NCBI GenBank assembly: GCA_019188255.1
Contig: JAETXT010000002.1
Span: 1,488,001-1,552,000, forward strand
Source: Verticillium longisporum
Taxonomy: Eukaryota > Ascomycota > Sordariomycetes > Glomerellales > Plectosphaerellaceae
Length of the DNA stretch: 64,000 bases
Reading direction: 5' to 3'
In this document: positions 50,702-63,682 of the stretch, in pieces
Layout of the letters: every line of letters starts with the position of its first letter
Position numbering within the stretch: the stretch's first letter is position 1
Program-made: the position numbers and the translations under genes
Notes under the pieces: generated by a model
What the model saw: the letters and a program-made list of their open reading frames with translations, nothing else
The model's database searches: none
What the model was told of the DNA's origin: nothing

Positions 50702-51596
50702 ATGACCAGGATGGAACCCGCACCTCGGATGCCCCTGACTGATGAATGCCATCACTATGAGACCAAGGCAGAAGTGCCATGGGATCTCCAAAAGTACGTG
50801 ACCTCGTGCCGTCTTATCACAAGATTCCTCGAGAGACTAACTTTTAGCAGATACTTTTCCCAGCGCTATTCCATATTCCAGTATTACGATGATGGCGTCT
50901 ACCTCACCGACGACGCCTGGTTCGGCGTGACTCCCGAGCCAGTTGCCACGTCAGTTCATCACTCCAAGTGTTTCTTCCCCCCCCTCAACAGGTCACTGAT
51001 GATCTCCCAGCCAAGTCGCCCAAGACATGTCTGCGTCTCCGGCCACCAAAAGGGTCCTGATCGATCTCTTCGCCGGCGCCGGCGGCAACACCCTCGCCTT
51101 TGCCCTGCCCTCCCGTTGGCTCAAGCTCATCGCCATCGAGCGGCACGCCCCCACCCCCGCCTGCGCCCAGTCCCACCCCGCGCTGTACGAGGCCGACGAC
51201 CACATCACCTGGACCCACGGTGACTGCTTCGACTACCTCCGCCGTCTGCGCACGGATCCGGCCTCCCTTCACGAGGATCTCCAGGTCAACGCCGCCGAGA
51301 CGGTCATCTTCGCGTCCCCGCCCTGGGGCGGCCCCGGCTACAGCACCGCCGAGGTCTTTGACCTGCGCTTCATGGAGCCGTACAACCTCCAGCACCTCCA
51401 CGACGCCTGCGTTCCCATGGACCATGCGCTTTACCTGCCGCGCACGAGCGACCTGCGCCAGATTGCCAAGCTCGCCCCCGGAGACGACAAGATCGATGTT
51501 GTGCAATACTGTATGAAGGGGGCGAGCAAAGCCCTCGTAGCATACATCCCGGGCACCGCTAGTAAGCCTGGCAAAGAAAGGCCGGTAGAAGCATAA
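50702..51596 (+). CDS. tgs1: Trimethylguanosine synthase Tgs1
   Basis: Converts the m7G cap of snRNAs, snoRNAs and telomerase RNA to the 2,2,7-trimethyl cap. Exons 50702-50793, 50851-50949 and 51011-51596 give 258 residues. Family features: EVPWDLQKYFSQRYSIFQYYDDGVYLTDD spans the first splice, and WFGVTPEPVATQVAQDM spans the second. Then come the SAM-binding LIDLFAGAGGNTLAFAL, an acidic motif (IAIERHA), the catalytic SPPWGGPGY (Trp stacks on the m7G) and MEPYNLQHL, SDLRQIAKL. The start could also be the Met at 50711, three codons downstream. The length is that of the compact fungal form. The frame is intact. Confidence 0.94.
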
Positions 51597-51685
51597 TAAT
51601 AAGAAGCAAAAAAGTTGAAAACCGTGCTATTTTGGGGGGCCTTGGTCGTCCCGTCGCTATGGAAACGCTTCGTCCTTCTCTAAGT

Positions 51686-54600
51686 CTACAATGCCCGTAC
51701 AATGGTGCGTTCATCAAACACGTCCTTGAGCAGTCCCTCGATGCAAAACTCCAAGTCTAGCGGAGCCATCGCGTATGTAGATTCAAACGCAAATATGCTG
51801 AGCTGGCCGAAAAAGGGCCGCAGAATCTTGGCCACCAGCTCGTCTTTCCGGTCGATCGTCACCTCGTCCTTGATGCCGCCCGCGCCAAGAAGAGGCCGTC
51901 TGTGCGAGCTGCTGGCGGCTAGATGCGCTGCCGACTCGTTGTGGAAAGCCGAGTTGGCGGCGACCTGGCCCAACTCTTCTGAGAGCTCATCGACCAAAGC
52001 GACAGGCTGGTAGTTGGAGGCTCGGTAGACAGCGTCAATGGTGTCCGTGATGAACAACCACTCGTGCAGCTGGAAGTCGTCCGGCGCAACGCAAATGAGG
52101 AGGTCGAGCAGTTTACACGCCTGGAGAATGGACATGTTGTTGTACGTTTCCGATGCTGAGCTGTGGTCGGGTGCTACGACGGACGAAATGGCAGAGTGTA
52201 GCTCCGCGTTGATGATCGGCCACATCAAGGCGAGATGAATGGCGCTCGTCCTCAGGACCAAGGCTCGCACGACCATGAAGATATCTGACCTGGTGCTAGA
52301 GGACGGAGACGATGTCGAAGTGGCACCCAGCAGCTCAACCAACTTCTCCAAGATTGTTGGTAGATCTGACACAAAGGTGTCTTCGCTAGCCGCAAGCACG
52401 AGGGTGGCTACCCTGCGCAGATTGAGCTGAGTCTTCCTGTCGGCCTCGAGCCTGGCAGATGTCGCACCGACGCCGAATACGATACCTGCAGTCGTAGGGG
52501 GCTGATGCGAGCCAAGATGTCAGGCATGCGGTCCTTGTCACTAAGAGTCCATTGGCGCAACAGGGGCAACCAATCACTCTGCACTAACGGCAGACCGGTA
52601 CTGAAGAATCTGCCGTCGTTGAAAGCATCGCCAACATCCTTCTTCCACGTCTTCTGGTTGTTGGGTAGCCTGGCCAGTTCTTGCAGCAGCTCTAGAGTGC
52701 TGTGGGTGACCGTCTCAGGGAAACCCTTTGCTCGAAAAGCCGGGCCAATGACGTTGGCGGCGATCGTGCCCGCTGCTGAGAGAACACGGTCATTTTCGAC
52801 CAAGACCTTGGGCAGGGTCGGGACGATCGAGGCTAGTATAGCAACCACATCCTCGGCTCTATCAAGACTGTTCATGGTTGTTCGCCGACTGATGTCTCGG
52901 GACTTGTCACCCTTGTCTGAGGCTGTGTCGGCAAATGACATGGGCTTTGTGGTGAAGATGGCCGTCAATAGACGGAGGAACAGATCCTGCAAATCAATCA
53001 GCATCTCAAAGTCAACTGAGGTAAAAACAGACTTACGCCAAGTTCACGACGCATCTTCCGCTGCTCGCCAAAGTTGGTATTGTCGACCTTTTCACCGAGT
53101 ATAGCGGCGAATTCAAGTAGGCTGGGAAGGGTCTGCCGATGCGGGAAAGGATTGGCAAGTAAGTCTCTGAGGAAAGCCATGCAGTCCTGCCAGATCTCGT
53201 CCATTGCGTCGTCCTCGAGCGAGCGGGCATACTCCACTAGAAAGGTGACCAGATCGGTGTCTTGCAGAGAGATGGTGAGTGTTGACCTCCTGGCTGGTTC
53301 GAGAGCCTGAGGATTAGTCCTGCTGTAGATTGCATTGAAGATCGCTGGTATGGTATGCCGCGGTCGAGAACCGTCGAGGGCCGGCAGAAGCTTGAAAACC
53401 TCGGATTGCTGTGCTGCTGCAGATGCCTCGATGGAGGCGCGCCAGATGCCAATGGCTGTTTCCAGGCACTCTAGCGTCTCTGCCGCAAAGAGGTGCTCCA
53501 AGAGACGCCGTGCCCTGTTCCGCATCCGCAGCGACGTATAGTTGAAAGACGAGACGGATGTGATGTCTTGCGCCCTGACGTCTGCTCCTTGGCCCCAAGA
53601 CCAGATGGTGAAACAAATGCGCACAGCATCTTGGAAAGCTAGATGCACAGTGAGCCGGTCGTTGGCTGTCACGCTACGCGAATGTGATCCGTCTGATGCG
53701 AAGACACCAGAGACCATGTTTCCGAAGAACCCTTGTTGTTGGTCCGGGCCCTTGACCACTTGCGTCCTGGCCTCTTCAGCCAGGAGGCGCTCGTGTCCCC
53801 GGGCTAGGACCTGCTCGAGTGCATTCAGCAGTGATATGAGGGTTGATTCGGGCGCATTCCACTCATCAGACGCCATGCTGTGCGCATCTCTGAACGTGGT
53901 TTGCAAGTTATCAAATGTAGCCGAGACCTGCTTACACAGCGTCTCGACCAGGGGAATAAGAACTTGGAAGATTGTTTCGGAATAAAGAGGAAGACACTCT
54001 GTGAGGAAGCTGACCCAGCTATCGAGCACGCTGCGACTGCTCGTGGCACTCAAGCCGGATTGTAGACACTTGAGAAGTGATGGCGGAGGAGATAGGATGC
54101 GTGGTCCTGCTTCGTGCTGCATGGAAGATCGAGGGCCCCTGTTCGGTTCCACGCTCAGCTTGCCCTTTTCTGACGCCGGCGATGTGGGCAGTTCAGGTGA
54201 AACGTGATGTCTTATCTTCAGCGTCGCAAAAACGACATCCAAAAGGAGCACCTGAACGTAAGGATCAGGCCCTGTAAGAGACTGGGACAACCGCTCGATA
54301 AGGGGCTCCTCCAGATGTAGGCTTGACAAAGACTCCGCGTATGGATTGAGGAGGATCTGGTGCAACAAAGTCAAGGCATATCGATACAGCTGTGTTGTTC
54401 GAACCTTGCTCTGCTCCCCTCCAGGGCAACTTGCTCCGGCGATGCAACGCATGCAGACCTGCAGAAAGAACTCCTGCAACGACACGTCTCCCTCGCGGCC
54501 GACTAGTTTAGGTCAGCATTTGAAGTGGGTGAATGAATGGGGTGAGAAAACTTACCGATGCGCGCGATTTCTGGTCGACTGGCATTGGGATTGAGAGTCG

Positions 54601-57537
54601 ATGAAACCAGAATCGACCAGATGGCATCAGGGGCCCAACGAAAACATTTGACAGTGTCCGAAGATAGTATAGACATGTATCGAGGTCGTCATCATCAGAG
54701 AAGGCAGGTGTACTGTCCGTCCCCACATTGCCACCCGCCCTGCGTCGTGCTCCGAGGAAGCTCATGGCAGAGAACTTGGCAACAAAAACGAGAAAGAGCT
54801 TGTCGATGCCTACCAGGCTATTTAACCAAGACTTGACAGTCATGAAGAGCTGCGTGCGCTCATCGAGTAAGGCGTCAAGCATCAGGAGCAGAGGTCTCGT
54901 CAGCATCACATCGTAATGGTCAGCGCCGCTGAGTCGAGGAAGTGGCAGCCTTTCTAGGGTGGGTGTCCTCGAACCCCTTCGGTCTGACTGGGAGTCATTG
55001 AGGGTATGAGACCACAAAACAGTAAATCTGCGGCCAGGGTCGGCTCGACGTGCCGCAAACGCCCCTTGCGTGTCTTTTTCAGTAATCAGTTTCGATAAGG
55101 CGGCTTCAATATCGCGGCTTTGAGGCGAAAGCGCTGACTGGAGTTGCCACAGGAGTCGGACCGTTTCGACGTGATATTTGGGCTCCGAGACTGCGAGATA
55201 AGTCCACGCATGCCGAACAATTGGTGCCACGAGATCAGCTAGGTCTTCCAAGGATGTTCTTTTGGCAAAATACAAGTGGCTCGACAGATAGACCACAGAA
55301 TTGAAGGATGAGAAGGGGAGGGCAGCATCTTGAGCAAGCCGTGTGTGTAGGCATGACAAGATCTGAGCTGTGTCAAGCTCGTAGCGAATCGTGGTCTTCA
55401 CAAGCAACGCAGTGAGAAGCCTTCCCTTGGTTCCTAGCTCCAGGCTAGGGGTAGACAACCCTTCGCAAATAAGCCTGCCCGATTTTCGAACAAGCAGTTC
55501 GCCTACTTCCACCGGGGTGAAAGGGGCGTTAGCGGCATCCAGACTTCCCTGGTCGTTGACGTAGAAGGCCTTGATGCGCTTCAAGAGCTCGATGACAGGC
55601 AATGAAACCAACACAGCGGCCTCCATTGTCCTTGCCGGTTTGTCCTGCGTCGGAAAAGCCCTGTCGGGAATAAGATCGAACAGAGACAGGGCAATTTCTA
55701 GGATCCTCTCGGTGACCGCTTCGAGTCGCAGCGTCGCCTGATCTGGATTGTTCTGTCTGTCTTGAGCATCCTCCAACATGCAGAGTATGCTGAGGGCGGT
55801 AAGAGGTGCGTGTATGGTTATCATTTCCTCCTCCCTAATGTTGAAATTTGCGAGTATGAAGGTGACGAGGTCCAGCTTATCCAGTCGCTGAGCTGTGGAG
55901 AGACTACTGGGACCAATTGCTTGCGCCAGCAGGCTAACCATCTCACCATAGATGAGGCCACTTTCGACGCCGTCAAAGAAGACACTGGCACTCTTGAAAA
56001 CCTCATTGAAGTCGTTCTTGTTGGAGGACTGACCCTTATACTGGCGGACACTATCGACGATGGGCAAGAAGACTTCAGGCACGACAAGCCCTCCAATCTC
56101 CCAGCGGTCCATCAGCGAAAGGCATATCCTGTAGGGCCGAGCTCTCTCCGTAGGGCTTGCGTCTGAGGATGCCTGGATCATAGCCAGTAGTGCCTGAGTC
56201 AAGGAATGGAGCCCATGATCTTCAAAGTAGCTCGTTTTGGAAGTGAGGTAGGATTGTGGGTGCTCGACTGACAGCGGAGATTCGACGGTGCTTTCGTTGT
56301 CGGCTGCTGGGGGATCGGGGCCCAGGAACCACGCCCAAAGTCTTCTGTTCAAACTCATGTCTCTCCTGATGACGACGCCAGAAGCAGCCCGCAGGAGAAG
56401 CTCGAGGTCGGCAGGCTTGACCCTGGTTTGGAGTACCTTGGAGTGCAGTGGCAGGTGGGTGACCAGGAGGTCCAGGAATCCTCTTTGGATCAGGAGCTGC
56501 TCATCGGCCAAGCCTGCGGCGAAGCATCGAAGGAGTAGACCCGGCTCTGGTGATGTAACAATACGTCCGAGCTGAATAAACAAGTCTGCTTGGTCCCCGT
56601 TGTTGGTCCCGTCGTCCTTGGGAGGTGTCGAAGTTATAGGTTCTCCTAGCTTGGGCAATGTTCTCACGAGGTATGCCAATGCACCGCCTCTCCGGCTATG
56701 ACTGGTGATGGATGCTAAGAAGAAGCATTGCCAGAAGAAATCGTCGCCAGTCGAATGCACGTCGGTCAGTTCTTCACTCCCTGGCGATCGTATGGCCACT
56801 TTGAAGCTTTCCATAAGCTTCATGGTACGGTCAAAGTCCTCACTGGTCTCCTCCTCCAGACCAGGCAATAGTGCCAGCACGATTGACTTCATTGCTGGTC
56901 GCAGAGACCGAGGATCCAACCGCAGAAAATGGGTTTCGAGGATATCAAGGTATGGGGCCCGGACGGAAAGGGATGCAAAGGACAGGGTCGATGCCAGTCC
57001 GGGAAGGTATAAGGGGAGGTCCCGAGCGAGACCATCTTGGCCTATAGTGGTAAAGACGTAGTTGTAGACCTCGAGGGCTTTTTGGTGGACACCGGATGGC
57101 AAAGATGGGTTGAGACACTGGGCTAGTCTCTTCGCGACAGTGGCCTTGGAGGATACGGTTGTGATGGAGGTGTGTCGGGCTTGTAATGCCTGCGGGTGCT
57201 TAGATTAGCAACATGTTCTTTGCAAAAGGCTGCCGGCTCTACGTACCCGTAGAAGTCTGTTGAGGAAGGAGATGTAGTCTGCCCATTCTTGAAGTGCGGT
57301 TTCGAACAAAGTTAGAGCTCTCTCAACTCCAGAGGCGTACTTGCGGTAAGCTTTGTCGTTGGACGGCGCGTCCTCTGCCGCTACAAGTCAGCGCAAGTTA
57401 TAGCTTGGGCATGGCGCATCATGTGAGGTCATACCAGAGCCTAGTTGATTTCGCCATTGTCGGGTTGGTAGAGGCGAGTCTCTACCCGAGCTCTCTGGCG
57501 ATAGGGAGCGGCGGCTCGAAGCTGGCTCATTGGCCAT
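51686..57537 (-). CDS. dop1: Dopey (Dop1) family endosome/Golgi traffic protein
   Basis: Very large leucine-rich helical-repeat protein that works with Mon2 and a flippase in endosome-to-Golgi transport; its homologue in Aspergillus (DopA) is needed for development. Exons 57537-57435, 57380-57247, 57189-54556, 54502-53037 and 52986-51686, about 1,879 residues. The conserved N-terminal Dopey domain is clear: DKAYRKYASGVERALTLFE, EWADYISFLNRLLRAL, LAQCLNPSLPSGVHQKALEVY, then RAPYLDILETHFLRL. Two one-base losses must be corrected. One is near 54642, after which WAPDAIWSILVSSTLNPNAS fits the family. The other is in a G run at 52497-52501, after which TTAGIVFGVGATSARLEADRKTQLNLRR fits. With both corrected all exon phases agree. 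It is head to head with mon1. Confidence 0.9.
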
Positions 57538-58262
57538 AGTTGCGGTGGTTGGAGATGGGATCGTCGGTGGTGTTGTAGTTGTAGGACATGAGCATTTGCC
57601 GGCTCGAGGCTGCAGGCCGCATTGACATCGCTAAGTAGAGCCTGGTGGTGCTTCAAGGGCGCGTTGGCGTGGCCAGGAGAGCGTTCTGCGAAGAAGCCAA
57701 TGTTCGTCGCCGGTTGTTGCGCATCACAAGGGAAGAGGCTACATGGCATTTCGAGTTGCGACCCGTGGAATGACCACGCTTCCCACCTCAGCTCTAGGTA
57801 CCTCCTTGGTGGGGTGTCTGGGACCTCAAGCTGGAGCCTAGCGCCCTGTGCCGGGCTGGCTTCAGGGATGTCAGGCGCCCTTAGCTCTCGAGCACGCCCC
57901 CGTAGTGCGGTACCTTGCTTTAGGGAGACCTCTGGTGGGGGTTGAGTGCCTGGGCTGCAACGTCACCATTGGACGGGGTGCCGAAACGGGTCCTAGGTCT
58001 ATATACTCCGGCGGCACCCAACGTCAATCGTCAAAAGACAGCATCATCTACCACACCTCGTGATCGCCGTGCCTCGACTCGGTCGGGACTCTTGCCCCCT
58101 TCCCCGAGCCCAGCAGAAGCAGTATGGAAGTTCGAGTCGTGGAAGAACGGATAGAGGCGCGCGGCATCTCCAGAATCACGGCCCCGAGCCACCCAACCAT
58201 CGAGTCGAACCGAGACGTTGTCATGACCCGCGATCGATCCCATCATCAGCAGAACCGGACCC
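57538..58262. promoter_or_regulatory. Divergent promoter region, dop1 / mon1
   Basis: About 725 bases between two genes of endosomal traffic. It includes CTCTAGGTACC at about 57791, a TACCTAGGTA relative. No gene seen. Confidence 0.45.
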
Positions 58263-60056
58263 ATGGGTGAGGACCCCAAAACACAGTCTGGCGATAGCCA
58301 GGAGCAGCGCCCACCACTTCCGCCGCGGCCCGCCGCCTTCACGAGCGCCTCGATCGACTCGAAGCTCGCTACAACAGCAATCACGCCGGTCGATATCCAG
58401 ACACTGTCGTTTCCCGATGGCACTCGTGGCACATTTCCACGCCCGGCGCACAAAATGCCTCGACACCGCCTGGCTCGTCCATAAGCGGCTCAGCTACATC
58501 GCGGCATGATTTGGGCGAGATGGAAGATTCCATGAGCATCATGAGCCTTGCGCCGACGATGCGGCCCGCTGGCGATATTGCGAGCCTGCTCACTGGCGAC
58601 TTCAACAGGCGAAGCCCAGCATGGAACCTGCTGCGCTCGCAGTCTCCCGCCGTGCTTCCATTTGAGACTTTGAATCTGGACACTGCGACACACAGACTGG
58701 CTGCTTTCGAACACGAGTTTGATCCTCTTCCCGACGACTCTAGCCCAGATGTCAAGGACGAAGATCGCCTTGAGCTCTGGAAGTCCAAGCTGAAGCAGTT
58801 CATGATTCTGTCATCAGCCGGAAAACCAATCTGGAGTCGCCATGGCGACCTGGGTCTCATCAACTCCTACATGGGCATCATACAAACCATCATTTCTTTC
58901 TATCAGGGGGCTAATAACCCCCTGACGGGCTTCACCGCAGGCGACACGAGGTTCGTCATTGCGACGGAGGGCCCCCTCTATTTCGTCGCCACAAGCAGGC
59001 TCGGTGAAAGCGACTCCCAGTTGAGGGGCCAACTGGAGGCTCTGTACATGCAAATCTTGTCCACCTTGACTCTACCGACCCTGCGAAACATCTTCTGAAC
59101 CGGCCATCCACCGACCTGCGCAAACCTCTGCAGGGCACCGAATCGCTCCTCTCATCCCTCGCAGACCACTTCACAAAAGGCTCTGCCTCGGCGCTGCTGG
59201 GGGTCTCGAGTGCCTGAGACTGCGCAAGTCACAGAGGCACGCCATTAACAATGCCTTCCTCAAGCAACGGACGGACAAGCTCCTGTACGGCCTCATCGTC
59301 GCCGACGGCAAGCTCGTCAGCGTCATCCGGCCGCGGCGCCACTCCCTCCACCCGAGCGACCTCAAGCTCATATTCAATATGCTCTTTGAATCAGGTGGCA
59401 TCAGCGCCGGCGGCGGCGAGAACTGGGTGCCCCTTTGTCTGCCCGCCTTCAACAACAATGGCTACCTCTACATGTACGTCAGCTTCATCGACGGACCCTC
59501 AAGCAGCGACGCCTCGTCCCAACCAGCAGACGCATCTTCCTCTAGCGGCGGGCAAACGGCCATCATTCTCGTCAGCCCCGACAAGGAGTCCTTCTTCGAG
59601 CTCAAGCAGATGCGCGACGCCGTCGTCGCCTCTCTCGAGAAGAACGGTCTTCTCGCCATCATCCGTGCAGCCGCGAGTGCAGGCCGCCCCGCCATCCCCG
59701 CCATCGCAGCGGGCAGCCAGGTCAGCCACTTCCTCTACAAATCCCGCGCCAACGTCCAGTTCTCCATGTCCGCCCTCGATCCCGTCTTCGCCTCCCCCAT
59801 CGCCCGTCGCCGCCTCATGACCCTCTATCATCAGCTCCACGCTTCCGTCCACGCGAAGCACTCGGCCATGCGCGTCCTGCACTGCGTCAGCGATGAGGCC
59901 ACGAGTCTCGCCTGGGTGACTCCCATATTTGAATTCTACTGCGTCGCTGGCCCCAACGTGAGCAGGGCTACCATCACCCAAGGCGCGAACAAGATCATAC
60001 AATGGGCCAAGCGCGAAGAAGAACGCATTTTCATCATAGGCGGTGGTGTCTTCTAA
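58263..60056 (+). CDS. mon1: Mon1 vacuolar/endosomal fusion protein
   Basis: With Ccz1 forms the exchange factor that activates Rab7/Ypt7 for endosome maturation and vacuole fusion. Intronless, about 598 residues after adding three bases: the T run at 58435-58437, near 59095 (after TLRNIF) and near 59200 (after SALLG). Between the breaks the family sequence is continuous. Residues 1-150 are a disordered Ser/Pro tail. The longin domains follow ([25 protein letters not shown], then [13 protein letters not shown] and [17 protein letters not shown]). The C-terminal part ([60 protein letters not shown]) ends in [11 protein letters not shown]. Without correction it looks like three fragments, none of which is a separate gene. 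Confidence 0.93.
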
Positions 60057-60523
60057 GAAGAGGCGGCACATGGTAGCGGTGCCAAGCATATCGCCGACTC
60101 AGTTGGCATCCATCTCACGAGGTGGGATTTTCAAGTAGACCACGCGTTTCACATACATGCAACAGTCTAAACAATCGACTCATCTATTGATAACTCGCGA
60201 TAGTTCAGCTCCACCTGACCGTGCGTGTCTCCTCGTTACTGACCATGATCCATAGCATCAACGACCAAGAACAACTACCGGATACTTTCGCTCCATATAC
60301 ACAGCGTCTATCACGCCGTGGTCGCATTACATCCCCCACTAGTCATGTCAGACTGGATCAACGCATACGCACAAACCAGAAAGAGCAAACCAAAGCCATC
60401 CTGGCTAGATTGGAGAAGCCAGGCCGTTCTTGCATGTTCAAGAATTCCTGACATCTAAAACCCAACGGAAGTGCAGCCAAAGGTGGTCCAAAAGCCACGA
60501 CTCGTTCCGCGAGTCGCTATCGC
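60057..60523. other. Intergenic region between convergent genes
   Basis: About 470 bases; no gene, presumed 3' UTRs of mon1 and the Ser-rich protein gene. Confidence 0.45.
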
Positions 60524-63500
60524 TTACTGGCAACGTCGTTTTTTCATGCATGTGTGTACTACACGTTTAGCCTCACGAACCCACTGTCGCATACGATTGC
60601 TGATCCTCGCTGACTGAGTGGACCGAATACTCCCTTCGATACTCCGAGGCTGCACAATCATGACCTCAGAGCTTTTGTGATATCTGATATTGTCGTTGCT
60701 TGCAGCGGTATTCAAAGTCTGTTCGGCTTGCCTGAGAGCCCTGTTTCGTAGCTGCAGTCGCGATTTGGTCATACGAATGCGCAAGTTCGACATTTTCTTC
60801 CTCAAACGCTGAGGTCGGGCATTTGACTCCGAGTGAAAGCTTCCTGTCTCGCTCGAACCGTCTTCCGTAGATATGCTGAGTCGCGTCGTGATCTTTGCCC
60901 CGTGGCAAGAGGGCGACTTTGGTCCTGTCAAGGACACCTTTTGCGGCCGAGGCTGGCTTGCCATAGTATCTTGGTAATCAAAAGCAACATGTCTGGTCGT
61001 CTTGGAATCTGCCGTTTTGGTGGATTGCGGAGGGGTGAAAAGATCGCCGGGGGTTCCTGTTGTCAATATGCTTGGAGCCTGACGTTTCGTCGTGCCCACA
61101 CGCCTTCTCACGGTGCCCTCATTCGTCTCCGTATCCTGATCAGCTCCCAATGTCGCAGCCTCAGCAGCTGAGGGTTTTGGCCCACGGCGGGATAGCTTGG
61201 TGGTCGCAATACCTTTCAACATTTCTTTGGGGCCAGAATGAGGAACGCTGCGGGTCAATTGATCTTGCTCAGCGCCATAATTTGGAACCGCGTGTGGTCT
61301 TTGCGAGGCATTCGAGCGCATGGAAGGTGATAGCTTGAATAGGAAGCGCTTTTTTCTTACGGGCGATGGAGTGTTTCTGTCTTGCTCATCCTTATTCATC
61401 TTAGAAGTTGAAGCAACATGGCGAGAGGTTTTTGGTGTTGACAAGTCGGACAGGTGGAAGGGCGAGAAGCTCAACGAAAAGTTATTCTCTGTCAACGAGT
61501 CGACCGTCCACAAGCCTGGCCGTGCCCTGTTATCCGGTGTTGGAGGAAGTGCTTTCTCAATCTTTGGGATGCTGTTTCGTACTCTCAACTGCCTGGCAGG
61601 AGAAATAGGCTGTGGTGACAAGATCTCTCCATTCGCGACAGTACTCCCTGCCGTATTGATCCGTGGTGCCGGCCTGTTCTTGCTGTGGCAATGAGCAGAC
61701 GATTCTTGTTCACAATCAACCGATGGACGCCCGATCGACAAAATGTCTCCCTTGGCTTCGTTTTCACCTTGACAGGAAGAGAGCACAGCGATCAAGTCTT
61801 TCTCCAGTATTCCAGAAACGTCGTCGTCCTTCTTAACGAATGATGACCTTGCAACGCGGTCAAAGGACGAGACTAGAGCTGCGAGGTCCGAAAGTCCGGG
61901 GTCCAGAGAATTGTGGAGGCTGGCACGCAGTAATGCCGTAAGTCTCTTGTAGGACGTGACTCTCTTTGAAGGCGTGTCGGGTGCAATGGATTGCCGAGAT
62001 GTTGGCCTGGTGGAACTCGGACCAGTAGTGTCAGTCTCAGACTCTTGCTCCTTGGTTTGGTGGCGTGCCTCTTCAACTGGCACCGTCCACAGCGATTGGG
62101 TTGGTAGTAGAGCTGGAACAGATTCTTGTGACGGCGTTGGGTGGCTACCTTGAGTGAGTGTCAGGAGAGCGGATGGCAGATGATCGTTCGTGGCATGTCC
62201 CAAAATCCCTTCATTTTGAGCATCGAAGAGCGGCGGTTGCGATGGCTGTTCTTGGTCTGCACGCGCAGCTCGATCGGTCACAGAGGGACAATTGCCGGTC
62301 TCTCCAGGCTCGAGCGCCGGCGTCTCATAACGCGAAATTGATCGCATACTTTCCACCTCATATTCAAGATTGCCACCACAGTAAATCTCGAGTGTTCCGT
62401 CCTGATGATTTTCGTCACGCACTGAAGAATCACTGAGATCCTTGACCGATATATCCACAACAGCATCGAGGCGTGCCTGTGTCTCATCTCTGAGCACCAA
62501 TGGTCGATTGAAGCTTGAGGCTCGCTGTGGGATAGGTGCCAAAGGAGGCCCAGGCGTGTGAACAGGGGGCACTTGCGGAGCGCAGCTGTCAAACCCTTCC
62601 GTATAATCGTAGTAGAACGATGCACCCGGTGCTAGAGGAGGGGGAGGTTCGTATGGAAGGCCAGGCCGACGGTAGAGTTCAACAATAGACGTCAAGCTCG
62701 ACGACCTGGCGCTGTAATCACCGGATGATAGACAAGAGTGATCACCCCTATTGTTCCAGCGCCCATGTGACTGGGATGAACGGCTCCGGCCCCGGCCTTG
62801 GGGTGCAGATGTGCTGAGAGGGATCGTTGGCTGGTTGGACCGATGGCATTCGTTGCGTAACGACAGCGGAGGCGGTCGGCGATGACAATGGGGGTTCATG
62901 GGCCGGTGGGGTCCTTGAAATGTCCTCTGTGGTTCCGGTCAGTTCGGTTATGCAATGATCAAGAACGGCTTATGAACTCACGTAGGAAAATCGGTCGATT
63001 TCTACCATCCGACTGTAGTCTATCCTGCCATTCTCTGTCAGAGCAGGGGAAGAAGGCTGCGTACCAGGCCGCTTTAAACGGGTTGGGTATGGAAAAGGGG
63101 AACGAGGTCGCTGAGCAGAACATGTGCCAGAGTTGTCGTTGAGTGTCACAGAAGATTTGTAACTCAGAAGCGGCCTGGAACCACAGGTTGTCATTGAATA
63201 TGACCGCTGCCCGTTCTCATCCGCGGGAGGTGACAGCGAGCTGAGACAGGAGGAGGGCTGGCTATCTGTACCGGAGCCATACATGGACAGGATCTCCGAT
63301 GTAGTGTCTCTGTACGAGGGCAACCGTCTCCGGTCATCTCGGCGATGGGTGCCTTGACTTCCCTTGAGCTGGGCCTGGAAGGGGTTCTGGTTCGATCGAG
63401 ACTTGGTCTCGGTCGTGAAGTCTTGTACATCGAGTGACCAAACGAGGTGGCGGCAGGAGATGACCCCATGGAGAACACTCCGATATCGCCAGTTTCTGTG

Positions 63501-63682
63501 GTTGTTTTCAGCATGCTTTGAAGGGGACCAGGCGACGAGAGCAGAGCCATGTTCTCGTTGACGCTTCTCAGTGGACGATGTGCGGTGGGATTCCTCGGTA
63601 GTGCCCGTCCCTGTTGCTTGAAAGTATTGTTGAGAGATCCTTGACTCGCAGATCGCTTCGTCGAAGCCGCAGACATGTCCAT
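60524..63682 (-). CDS. Unrecognised Ser-rich, mostly disordered protein
   Basis: Two exons: 63682-62982 (one base missing near 63352, in the GTCAAGGCACCC region) and 62926-60524. With the correction the phases agree and the product is 1,034 residues. I recognise no enzyme or domain. The protein is rich in Ser, Thr, Pro and Arg, with many short SP/TP sites that could be phosphorylated. A more ordered segment (residues about 550-610: KRVTSYKRLTALLRASLHNSLDPGLSDLAALVSSFD) could form helices. The C-terminus is basic and helical (NLRIRMTKSRLQLRNRALRQAEQ, then RMRQWVREAKRVV). No signal peptide or membrane segment. The composition suggests a cytoskeletal, polarity or nuclear scaffold protein, but this is only a guess. 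Confidence 0.75.

Noticed and set aside
59379..60056. Separate gene for the C-terminal Mon1 segment
   Set aside because: Continuous Mon1 family sequence once single missing bases are allowed for.
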